From Apricaphanius iberus (Eukaryota > Chordata > Actinopteri > Cyprinodontiformes > Aphaniidae), in contig JAPXFQ010000351.1 in assembly GCA_028564705.1 (NCBI GenBank), forward strand, positions 1,860,001 to 1,924,000: a DNA stretch of 64,000 nt, read 5' to 3'. Positions 1 through 9,250 of the stretch are shown here, piece by piece. Position 1 is the first letter of the stretch. The number at the start of each line of letters is the position of its first letter. The translations under genes and the position numbers were made by a program. The notes under the pieces were generated by a model. That model worked only from the letters and a program-made list of their open reading frames with translations, did no database searches and was not told the origin of the DNA.

Positions 1-694
1 ACACAACATCCATATTTTGCCCTGTGCTTTAGAAACTAAAATCAACTAAACATGGATAGAATCATGTCCAAACCAACAACTTATTCCATTTAATCTTAAA
101 AAGTATAGACTTTCAACTGTGTTTGAATCAGGGTTAAAATAGTTTTAAAATTTTCATTAGTTTTAGTTTTTATTTAGTTTTGCCTTAAGATTTCAAATTC
201 TATTTAGTTTTAGTTAGTTTTTACCATTTGTTAGGTAGTTTAGTTTTAATTTTTTGAAAATGCTTAGTTTCAGTTTAGTTTATATTAGTTTCAGTTTTAG
301 TTTTCGTCTTTTCGTTAAACAAGTTGTACCGAGGCAAGACAAAAAAAAAAAAGAGAGAAAAATGGATAACAAATTTTAACAAAATAATTATGCTTTTTTA
401 TGTATTGACATGGGCCAGATTAACAGCCATACAAATCAGGCAAGTATAAAAAAAATAAATGGTAGAGTAACGTTCAAAGTTCTTTAAACACATGTGCATA
501 AAAAAGCCCAACGATTAATGCAGGTGCTACAGTTCTATAAAAACACTGAGTGGCAAAACAACAAAACAAAAGCCAAGTACTATGATGCTTTTGATCATTT
601 TGCACATTTGTGCTTGCTGTCAACCTTTAATGACATGTTGCTAGGCAGACCACAGAAACACAGACGACTTGACTGACATGTTGGGACAATGCAA

Positions 695-836
695 TGTTTT
701 GTTATGTATTTGTTTGGGTCAGTCACAGCACTCACTGAGTCTATTCAGGCATCATGTTTGCTTTTATTATCTCTCGCCACCTGGTGGTCAGTGCATATAA
801 CATCATCAACATCATCATAATAAACATATCATGACA
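695..836 (-). repeat. 3' LTR of the Mag-like element
   Basis: This direct repeat of 5919-6060 runs from TGTTTTGTTATG to CATATCATGACA on the plus strand. It is the downstream LTR because the element is on the minus strand. Differences from the other copy are scattered substitutions and small indels, so the insertion is not recent. Confidence 0.85.
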
Positions 837-1188
837 TCTTCCTTTTTTTATATTCAAGAAATGTTTATCATAAAATGGCACAATGTGCTACTCCTCAACT
901 AGCCTTTTAGGTCTATTAACACGACCACTAGCTGTTCTTGTATGAAGCATTTCTGAGCTGACATTATCGGCAGCAGTTATAGGTTGGTTATACATTTCAG
1001 GTTCTTTCTGTGAATCTGCACTGTTAACTACATTCTACTGAGTAACATTTCGCTCATCATTTAGCACATTTAGATTCTTTGACAACATCAAAAACTTTCG
1101 ATTTCTTCGGTACCTTTGTCCATCTGGTGTCTGAACTACGTAAGATCTCGGGTGGTCAGACTTTCCTGATACCTGAGCTGGACACCAT

Positions 1189-2232
1189 TTACCGTCTTGC
1201 CACAATCTCACAGTGTTTCCAGCCTGCAGTTGTTGTAATGGTTTTGCTCCTTTGCCAAAGTAGTCCTTTTGTAGTGACTGTTTTGGGATCCAACATGCAT
1301 GAAGGTGTCGGGAGCTTGGTCCTCACGTGACGTCCCAGTAACAGTTGAGCTGGTGATCTTCCGATGTCCTGAAGTGGTGTACTCCTCAGATTGAGCATTG
1401 CCACATTTGGATCTTTTCCATCTGCTTTAGCCATTTTAAGCAGTATTTTGACAGTCTGCACTCCTCGTTCTGCCATTCCATTAGACTGTGCATGATGAGG
1501 GCTCGATGTTTTGTGAATAAAGTCCCAGTCATGTGCAAACGTCTGGAATTTCCTTGAGCTAAACTGTGGTCCATTATCTGAAATTACAATTTCAGGAATA
1601 CCATATCTAGCAAATTGGGATTTTAAATGTGTGATGACAGTTGCACTTCTTGTGTCTGATTTTAACCACTCCACCTCAACAAACTTGGAATAGTAGTCCA
1701 CTAAGATTAAGTATTCCTGCTGGTCAAATGTGAATAGGTTGACGCATCTCTTTTGCCAAGGCCTTTCCGGAACACTATGTGGATGTAATGGCTCTTTGCT
1801 TAGTCGTTTCTGATATGTACTGCACACATCACAACTGCTGACTAGGTCAGTAATGCTCTGAGACATGCCAGGCCAAAAGAGTACTTCTCTTGCTCTGCGC
1901 CTGCAGCTTTCAATACCCTCGTCCTCGTGAATAAGTTTTAGCATGTCCTCTGTTAAAGATACCGGATCTATCAGTCTTTTGCCTTTCATCAGTATCCCTT
2001 CAACAAAGGATAGCTCTTCTCTGTAGTTCCAATAAGCTTGAATGTCTTTCACAACTTGGCTTTTTGTCACTGGCCAACCTTGTCGTACTGTTTTGGACAG
2101 TTCAGTTAAGGATGCATCTTTTGCTGTTTCTATTTTGAACAGTTGCCGTTTTGCGTTTGACACTGGTAGGTTGGACATTACCATGTGCACTTGCGCTTCA
2201 TTGTCTTTGTCAGGTGAGTTTGTCACTGGCAA
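1189..2232 (-). pseudogene. Integrase of the Mag-like element
   Basis: This is the longest open block of the element, 347 codons. It contains the zinc-binding region (IHEDEGIESC...SSCDVC), where the second His of the usual HEGH pattern is missing. The core follows with VDYYSKF, ISDNGPQFSS and QSNGMAERGVQTVK (catalytic Asp and Glu). The position of the first catalytic Asp, normally VDLF, reads VNLF, a D-to-N change. The last 30 or so residues run past the natural domain. It would insert the cDNA into the chromosome; as written it should be inactive. Confidence 0.88.
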
Positions 2233-2524
2233 ATAAGCTCTAGATAATGATATGCAATATGCACCTCTTTTCCCGGCTTGTACTGCACATTCACTTGGTA
2301 CTTTTGAACTCTTAACAATAGTCTTTGTATTCTGGCTGGTACGCTGCTCAGTGTTTTTTTCATGATAGCTTCCAGTGGTTTATGGTCAGATTGAACATAT
2401 ACTTCTCTCCCATATATGTACTGGTGAAAGCGCTCAGCTCCGAATACCATCGCCAACATTTCTTTTTCTATTTGCGCGTAGCGCTGTTCCGTTTCTGTCA
2501 ATGCACGTGAAGCATAGGCTACTG

Positions 2525-4049
2525 CAGTCCCGGCGTCATGGGCGGGCCTGGGCGGGCCTGGCCCGCCCATCTGGAGGACGGGCCCGCCCAGGAAATATTA
2601 CACTTCATGTGAATATATTGGCTCAAAACGAACAATAGATGGCGCTCTAGATTACTAATTAGGAGTTTTAGTTTCGGTAAAAGAAGATCCTTTGGCAGTT
2701 TGGCACAGCAGCTTGCTAAAATGGACATTAGAGCTTGGTTTAGCAAACAGAAAAGCAATCCCAGCACAAGTAGGGATAATACATCAAGAGGGCAAGTGCA
2801 GCCAGAAATTGCTTCAACAAGCACTTCTGCTACGAGCGCTTCTGCACCTGAAGCAACAGTAATTCTGCCACCGGGTGGCAGCAGCACCAGCATAAATTAC
2901 TGTTCCCAAATCCCATATTTGAGTTCCATTATGTTTTATAAAGAGTTTTCCACGGAGCTTGTTTTCATTTATCTTTAAGGTTTGAGCAAAAAAGGTGTTG
3001 ATGTGCTAAAATATTTAGTATTCTTTCCAAAACATTGTTTTTTCAGTAGACATTTGTGTAAAGCTGCTCTCGAGTTTCTAGAGTAAATTTGTTTTAAACA
3101 CAATATTATATATTACATATAGTCCTACTATAGTTTAACACTGTTGATTTGCTTCTAAGATTTTTGTCGTTATTACTATTTTGTTAAACAACCAGGATAT
3201 TTCATTTCAAAGGCCATATAAACAGTTATTTATTTGCTCGGATTTTAAAAAGTCCTACAATTTTTGATTAAAATGTTTTTAAAAAGCCTATTAAAATTAA
3301 AAATGTTTTTGAACCATTTTGAATACAGGTGTGGCTGCTGTGTTTTTGATTAAAATGTTTTAAAAAGCATATCAAAGTTGAAACTGTTTTTCAATAATCT
3401 TTTTGAAAAGAAAACGCTAGATTTTTCCCCCAATCTTCCGTTTAGAAAAAACGGTGGTGCATACTTCTTTCCAGCAGGTGGCGAGAATACATGAAGTCAT
3501 TTTTTACCCGCAGTGATAAAGAAAAAGAAGCACACAGCTAATGCAGCAGCATGCTAACTAGTATTTTTGATGTAAAAATTACGAGAAATGCGGCAAAAAG
3601 AAGAATTTACTAAAGTTTTAAGCGGCAGGGCAGGATACAGAGGAAGACTTATGGACTAAGTACTTTATTAAAGACCATTAACTGGACATAAGGATTGTTT
3701 TTGTTTGAGATGACTCGGTGATGTGCAGGTGCAGCTAAGAACGGTGAGTTGGACATATTTTTCTTAGAGACTCAGTAAAAATGGTTAGCCTACTGTGTCT
3801 TAATTTTTGTTTGCATCTTTAATTGGTATACATAATTTGAATCAAACAATGAATACTCTTAGCTTTCCAGTAAGGTATGTAGAACAAGTTAATGACACAA
3901 AACGGTAGATTTGACGCGGAAGTATGTGTATGTAACGTCCACCAGATATATTTATAAACATGCAAAAGGGTTAATTAAAAGACAGTTTACTGAGCCCCCC
4001 CAGAAAAACCCACTGCCCCCTCAGGTAATGCCCTCTGGCGCCGGGTCTG
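2525..4049 (+). mobile_element. hAT-type element inserted in the gypsy RNase H gene
   Basis: The ends are CAGTCCCGGCGTCA at 2525 and the complement of CAGACCCGGCGCCA at 4049, imperfect inverted repeats with the CAG...CTG termini of hAT. Perfect 8-bp duplications GGCTACTG flank it (2517-2524 and 4050-4057) and restore the gypsy reading when removed. Next to the left end is a GC-rich palindromic block (about 2537-2590). The interior is AT-rich and carries only a short N-terminal transposase-like ORF, so the copy is non-autonomous. Confidence 0.9.
2721..2978 (+). pseudogene. N-terminal hAT transposase-like fragment
   Basis: The ORF starts at the ATG at 2721 with MDIRAWFSKQKSNPSTSRD and continues with a Ser/Thr-rich stretch before running into non-homologous residues and a stop. 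A short MDIR(T/A)(F/W)F start followed by a low-complexity linker is typical of DUF4371/ZMYM1-like hAT transposases. No zinc finger, catalytic core or dimerisation domain follows. It is a truncated relic, or a first exon whose remainder was lost. Confidence 0.5.
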
Positions 4050-4318
4050 GGCTACTGGCTTATTCTCTTGCAGTAAAACTGCACCAAGTCCACTTTTGGA
4101 CACATCTACTGACAGCGTTACTGGTAGTTTCACATCATAGTACCTGAGCAATGGCGCTTCAGTCAGTATATATCCCATGCAACGTCATCTCTGGTTAGAA
4201 TGCGTAGGGGTTCAGTGGGTTCTGACATATTTGGGATAAACTTTGCAACGTAAGTTATCATACCCAAAAATCGCTCAACATCTTTTTTGCATTCTTGAGT
4301 TGACATCTTTACTAAGGC

Positions 4319-4810
4319 TTAAATTTTACTCTGATCTGGTTTCAAACCGTCTTTTGAGAGGATGTGGCCAAAGTATTTAATTTCTTCAAGAACAACTTTG
4401 CACTTTGCTTTGTTCAGCTTAAAGTTCTTTGCTCTGGCTATTACTAGCACTTTTCTCTGTCTGTTGTCATGTTGCTCGATTGTCTCCCCCCAAATCAGTA
4501 TATCGTCAGTGTATGTTTCAACGCCTTCAATGCCTTCAAGCAGTTGCTTCACAGTCCAGTGGAACACCTCTGGAGCGGATTTTATCCCGAAAGCGAGCCT
4601 CAGGAAGCGGTAACAGCCAAAAGGAGTGTTGAAAGTACAGACACGAGAGCTGGCTTCGTCCAGTTTCTGTTGCCAGAAACCTGAGCTTGTGTCCAAAACC
4701 GTGAAGTACTTTGCTGTTGATGTCCACTTTGTTGTTTTTGTCCAGTGCTCAAATTCTTTTGATGAGACCCATGTCCTCGCATGCGTTGAGTCCCAGTACT
4801 GGCATTGCAT
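4319..4810 (-). pseudogene. pol: Reverse transcriptase core of the Mag-like element
   Basis: The open block reads through the fingers/palm motif LDTSSGFWQQKLDE, the FGCYRFLRLAFGIKSAPEVF region and the catalytic YTDDILIWG box, then the FKLNKAKCKV and YFGHILSKDGL thumb region. The catalytic Asp pair is intact. The upstream N-terminal part (around 4800-4850) is out of frame, and the C-terminal side continues in another frame towards 4178. The enzyme would copy the element RNA inside the particle. Confidence 0.88.
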
Positions 4811-4851
4811 CTGGTTTCACCACAATGCACTGTAGAGTATATGGCTTCTTT

Positions 4852-5220
4852 TTATACTTGACCATCCAGTTTCACTTTTGTGGGTCTTAATGTTGCTCTT
4901 CTGCCCATGCTTTGCAGCAGCTTGTAAGGGATTACATTGGCCTGTGCCCCTGAGTCCAGTTTAAATTTTATATGTTTGTGTTCCACTTTCAACTTGAACG
5001 TCCAATGGTCTTTTAGTTGCTGTGCTTCTGCTTGCATGCTTGGAACAAACAGATTTGCTTGCTCCATGTCGTCCTCGTCGCCAGTATGCACTTTCTTTGA
5101 TCGACACATTTTGGCGTAGTGATTCAATTTATCACAATTCTTACATTGCTTGCCATATGCGGGGCATTTGTTTGCTGCATGCTCACTTCCACATCTTTTA
5201 CAGAAAAACGTGCCTGCTTA
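4852..5220 (-). pseudogene. Gag zinc knuckles and aspartic protease of the Mag-like element
   Basis: On the minus strand 5220-5100 there are two consecutive zinc-knuckle patterns: CKRCGSEHAANKC and the canonical CX2CX4HX4C box CKNCDKLNHYAKMC. About 60 residues later comes the retropepsin active site FKLDSGAQANVIP (DSGA form). The protease would cut the Gag-Pol polyprotein. A stop follows at 4852, before the reverse transcriptase block. The two zinc fingers followed by a DSG protease match the usual Mag arrangement. Confidence 0.82.
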
Positions 5221-5427
5221 TTCTTTTTCAGTTTGTTTAGTTTTATTGTGTTGCATCTTTTTATATGACTGCTTGTATTTAACTGCATCTACGTGCTTGC
5301 TTTCACGTGCTGATGCTTGAGTGCTGAAGTCTTCCTCTTGCGTCTGCTTGATTTGCACTTTTGTAGTTTCTACCGCTAAACACAGTTGGGAAGCTCATTC
5401 AAGATTAAGGTCAGCTTTTCTCAAAAG

Positions 5428-5874
5428 TCATTCTCTCATCACATCTGATGTGATTCCAAGGACAACTCGATCTCTAATAATAGACTCTTGTAATTGTCCA
5501 AATTCACACGACTTAGCTCTCAGTTTTAGCTCTGTGATGTACTGGCTAACTGTCATGTCCCCTTCAACACACGTGAAAAATCTATATATCTCGTACGTAA
5601 TGTTCTTCTTTGGGTTGCAGTATTCGTCGAACTTTTCCATGATTTTATTAAGTTTGTGCTTATCGTCTTCTTCTGCGAATATAAAGGTATTTTACACTTC
5701 CACGGCATCTTCACCGGCAATATGAAAAAACAGAAAGGACTGCACCTTAGCTGTTTTGCTAGCTCCTCCGGTCGCTGCTAGGTATAGCTCAAACCTTTTA
5801 CGAAACCTCCTCCAATTTTCAGACAGGTTACTGTGTTGCAGCTCGAGTCCAGACGGTGGCTTGAGTCCTTCCAT
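5428..5874 (-). pseudogene. gag: Gag matrix/capsid remnant of the Mag-like element
   Basis: The likely start is the ATG at 5874 (MEGLKPPSGLELQ...), about 45 bp inside the 5' LTR. The first block reads ENWRRFRKRFELYLAATG and stops after 60 residues. A second block (5640-5428) carries the capsid-like KFDEYCNPKKNITYEIYRF and ITELKLRAKSCEFG segments typical of Mag Gag. An in-frame stop separates the blocks. Gag would form the virus-like particle in the cytoplasm. Homology is by recognition of the conserved pattern. Confidence 0.78.
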
Positions 5875-5918
5875 TGCAGTTTTGTTGAATTTATATCCCT
5901 TTTTTTTACTTCTGACAA

Positions 5919-6060
5919 TGTTTTGTTATGTATTTGTTTGGGTCAGTCACAGCACTCACCGAGTCGATTCATCATCATGCTTGCTTTTATTATATCTCGC
6001 CGCCTGGTGGTCAGTGCATATAACAGCATCAACATCATCATAATCAACATATCATGACCA
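5919..6060 (-). repeat. 5' LTR of the Mag-like element
   Basis: This copy of the 695-836 repeat lies immediately upstream (minus strand) of the gag start at 5874. Its last bases (atgacca) differ by one base from the other LTR, so the outer edge is uncertain by 2-3 bp. Confidence 0.83.
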
Positions 6061-6675
6061 GCAGTGCAGCCAGTAAAAACTGCCAACATAACTAGAGAGG
6101 GATTATTTGTCCATCAACACAACGGATACAAGCACAACCTACACCAGCTACACAGCTCCGGTGTAACACTGGCTCCTATTGCTATTGCTTGCAGTCGCAA
6201 GTTTAGCTTTCTTGTTAGCCGTCGTAGCTCCCCTGTTATGAAGTTTTTGCTGCAGACTGTTTAATCATCGTTTCAATCGCTTCTTCAGATAGCTTGCAAT
6301 CCAAAGACGTCTTTTATTTCTTTGAAAGGGAGCGAGTCGATGGGATTGTATCCAACTTTCTTGTTCTGTTGTTTTTATCAAGGCAATTCGTGCAACTAAC
6401 GTGTTTCTGGTGACAACGCGCAGAAGCCAGGAAGCGACATAGAAAACAATTCTTTTAGATATTATGAGACACATTATGAAACGAAAACCAAGCACATTTC
6501 CTCAAATTCCGTTTGTTTTAGTTAGTTTCGTGAACACTCATTACAGTTTCGTTTTTTTAGTTTTGTTTCAAATTCTCATATTTTTTCAGTTAATGTCAGT
6601 TAATGAATATGTGTTTTTACTTCTATTTTCATTATTTTGTTTGTTTTCGGTAACGATAATAACACTGTTTTGAAT

Positions 6676-7940
6676 TCATATTTCATGAATAATAGATACT
6701 GCTATTGGCAGAACTTTGTGTCATCAGAAACAGAATTGGAATAACTGCTTTTTAACAACAGAATCTGAATATATCTAATTGGAAAACATATATGTGTGTA
6801 CGCATATATACACACTTTTTTTTTTGTGCAAAATCTGAGAGGCCCAATATCTAAGAAAATTAACAGCTTAAAGCTGTTGACTTGTTGGGCTTTTGTCATT
6901 TGCATAGACACATATTTTAATCTTGAAAATCATCTCACGAACAAGCTCATCTGGCAATCCCATGATGCTTCATGTATTAACACCTAAGTGAAGCTAATTT
7001 TGATTTTTGCTGATTAAACTTTTTTGTCATATGTTTTACAGGCCACAGAGAAGATGGCTTCTTCTAGAAGAAATGCTTACCTCCTCAAATTTGCTCACTA
7101 GCATGGAGGTAGAATAAATCCAGTTATTCACCTCGTACTTATAGTACAGTTTTAACCTTCAAATACCAGATAACCTGTGATCTCAGTATACTGTAGTTCC
7201 TCTTGTGTTCTGTCATAAAAATTTGTCTTGCTTTCACAGGTTAACAGTTGCCTGTTTGCCCTCTTCGCTGGTTTTCTGTCCCTGTTTTGAGTAAAATTTC
7301 TGAGAATATTAGCCTGCAGGGAAAGGTCACCTTCTTGCAGGCTAAAACCAAAAGACCTGATTTAAAAAAAATATTCCATGCACATGCGTACTAGATGTGT
7401 AATATTTAACTGCTCAAGTTAATGTACATTTACAGAAACATTTTGTGCTGCTTTTTGTAGTCTGTGCTTTTTGATTTCTTCTGTTTCAGACATGAGACAG
7501 CAAAGGGAGGCTGATGAGAGAGGAGACAGGATGGAAAACAATTTTCTGTTTTTTTGTCACATTTGTGGTTTACTTGTGTATTTGATATGAATAAACTAAC
7601 TAAAAAAGCTAGTGGTCCTCATTAACTACTCAGCCCAGTGTCCATTTTATTGTCTATTTTAAGGTCATTCATTTCAACATTTGCAGAGCACATGGTTACT
7701 TTACCAAATTTGATTTCTAACAAAACATAAAGAATGTACATAAGTCTGTAAACTCATGTTTCCTCGTAACAGAGATTTACCGGTTGTAGTGTGCGTAAGC
7801 GTTGGTAACGTTTCCCTTGCTATTCGTAGTTTAGCTTTAATTCAGGCAAAGTTATCAATCTCAAAACTTATACCACAGTGGAAAAAAGTCAGTTATACTT
7901 TCTGGACATGCTTATATCTATTGTTATGAGTAAATGATTA
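6676..7940. other. AT-rich unassigned stretch with exon-like signals
   Basis: No protein homology is recognised. Three good splice-acceptor contexts occur in order (AG at 7040-7041, 7238-7239 and 7488-7489). A GT donor follows ATGGAG at 7109, and AATAAA lies at 7590. They could outline a small plus-strand transcript or be chance. The rest is low-complexity AT-rich DNA. Confidence 0.35.
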
Positions 7941-8216
7941 ACTACATTTTAAGTTATGTGCGGTACACCACCTCCTAGCTGTATTTGCAGCCTTTGCAAG
8001 ACATATGTTAGCAAGCCTAAATTAACTTTATTATAATCTTTTAGCGCTTCCAAAAGTAAACAACTAAATACATAAGGAAACATACTTAACTTACCATCAT
8101 TCCAGGGGTTGACACAGAGGGAGAAGCCTTGTGAAGAGCTGCCATGATGGATTTCTCGGAGAGACCCAGCCAGCAGTGGCCATGTTATTTTAGTTGTGCC
8201 TGGGCAAAGTCGTTTT

Positions 8217-8912
8217 CCACTCTGGTTCCATGTGAGGGCGCTCTCATGACGAGTGCAGAATGAATGGAGGTCTATGGAGCAATACCCCTCAAAATCCAAT
8301 TTTCTCAGGATATAATTTTATTCTAGTAATTTGACATTTTTTTATAAAGGAGATACAAAAAAATTACATATTGCTGGGTGTTAGATTTTTTAGAGTTACA
8401 TATTTGCTTTAGAAAATTACTTTAAAATGTCAATGACGTCATACAAATCCTACGACCAGAAATACTGCTTTACGGCAATCCTTGTTTTTCCTTTAAAACT
8501 TCACAGTACATAGGCAGATAATAGTGCTGGCAACCCTAAAAAGTTGTTAGGCTGAAAAAAAAAATTGGGCGAAAAATCTGCCTTAACATTCTGGTATTGC
8601 TTCGGATGCTGCGATGCCGTCAAGCGGTACATGTGGTTTTAATCAGTCCTTCACTGACCAATCAGCAGTCATTATAAAAATGCTAGCGAGTTATGGGTAA
8701 CAACAACTCAACCTGTAAGAAAACAAAAGTACATATGTACTCGTTCACTCAACTTTCCTAGTATAACTCATGTTGAACTTGCAAAACCTACAATCAAATC
8801 TTAGATTTCTCAACGGCAATGGGGTGAAGGAGACAAATTTAGCCGTCTAGCTCCATAGACTTCCATTCATCTTACACTCATGGCGATCGCCCCCAGTGGA
8901 ACTCTCGTGGAA
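8217..8912. repeat. Fold-back pair of about 68-bp inverted repeats
   Basis: The sequence at 8217-8284 (with ATGAATGGAGGTCTATGGAGC) reappears in inverse orientation at 8845-8912 (ATGAATGGAAGTCTATGGAGC), roughly 70% alike, with about 560 bp of AT-rich spacer. The minus ORF at 7949-8299 overlaps the left arm and has no recognised homology. It may be a non-autonomous DNA element or two inverted copies of one repeat. Confidence 0.5.
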
Positions 8913-9147
8913 TTGCAACCAAATTTTGTTACAGTGGGGCTAAATGCAGAGTGGTAAGGCTTTCCTTTAACGGCTTTGGCCCTATCGTCCTCTGGCCATG
9001 ACTGGATAGAAATTAGAGAAACATGATTTGTTGGTCAAAATCAGCAAGCCAATCATTGGTTCTTCTACGCAAGCCATATGGTAAAAGCCATATGGTAAAA
9101 AATTATCTGTAACTTGAAACTCGTAACTTGAAAATTGTGCAAGTTAA

Positions 9148-9250
9148 TAAAACATAAGTTACAAGTACAAGACATAAGTTACAAGTACAAAACACAAGTT
9201 ACAAGTACAAATAATAAGTAACAGGGACAAAACTAAAAGTTACAGGTACA
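9148..9250. repeat. Minisatellite of about 20-bp units
   Basis: Units of the form (a)taagttacaagtacaaaac repeat about five times with drift. The array lies in AT-rich DNA with no gene. Confidence 0.75.

Larger units (their letters stand above)
2223..4178 (-). pseudogene. RNase H domain of the Mag-like element, split by a hAT insertion
   Basis: The upstream piece (4178-4058) reads LLRYYDVKLPVTLSVDVSKSGLGAVLLQENKPVA. The domain resumes at 2516-2223 with YASRALTETEQRYAQIEKEML and ends VQYKPGKEVHIAYHYLE. The break falls in the normally contiguous KPVAYASRALT motif and is filled by the 1525-bp hAT element at 2525-4049, flanked by GGCTACTG duplications. The domain would remove RNA from the RNA-DNA hybrid. 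The catalytic Asp of SVDVSKSG is visible. Confidence 0.87.
695..6060 (-). mobile_element. Mag-like Ty3/gypsy LTR retrotransposon
   Basis: Two direct repeats of about 142 bp bound gag, protease, reverse transcriptase, RNase H and integrase remnants, all read on the minus strand in standard Ty3/gypsy order. The protein resembles the K02A2.6-like group common in animals, so I place it in the Mag clade by recognition. Inside the downstream LTR, on the minus strand, lies a purine tract (AAAAAAAGGAAGA). Next to the upstream LTR lies TTGTCAGAAGTAA, a plausible primer-binding site. Flanking gcaa (691-694) and gcag (6061-6064) may be a decayed target duplication. Stops, frameshifts and an internal hAT insertion make it dead. 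Confidence 0.88.
129..6667. mobile_element. Outer hAT-type non-autonomous DNA element, split by a gypsy insertion
   Basis: The left end begins CAGGGTTAAAATAG at 129 and the right end finishes with the complement of CAGTGTTATTATCG at 6667, giving imperfect terminal inverted repeats that start with CAG. The flanks are gtttgaat (121-128) and ttttgaat (6668-6675), an 8-bp target duplication with one mismatch, as expected for hAT. The arms (129-694 and 6061-6667) are rich in TTTAGTTTTAG-like runs and carry no recognisable transposase. Everything from 695 to 6060 is a later retrotransposon. I infer a roughly 1.2-kb non-autonomous element. The family is not identified. Confidence 0.72.

Noticed and set aside
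1079..1330. Plus-strand ORF at the start of the gypsy region
   Set aside because: It is antisense to the integrase end and the sequence before the 3' LTR; no independent homology.
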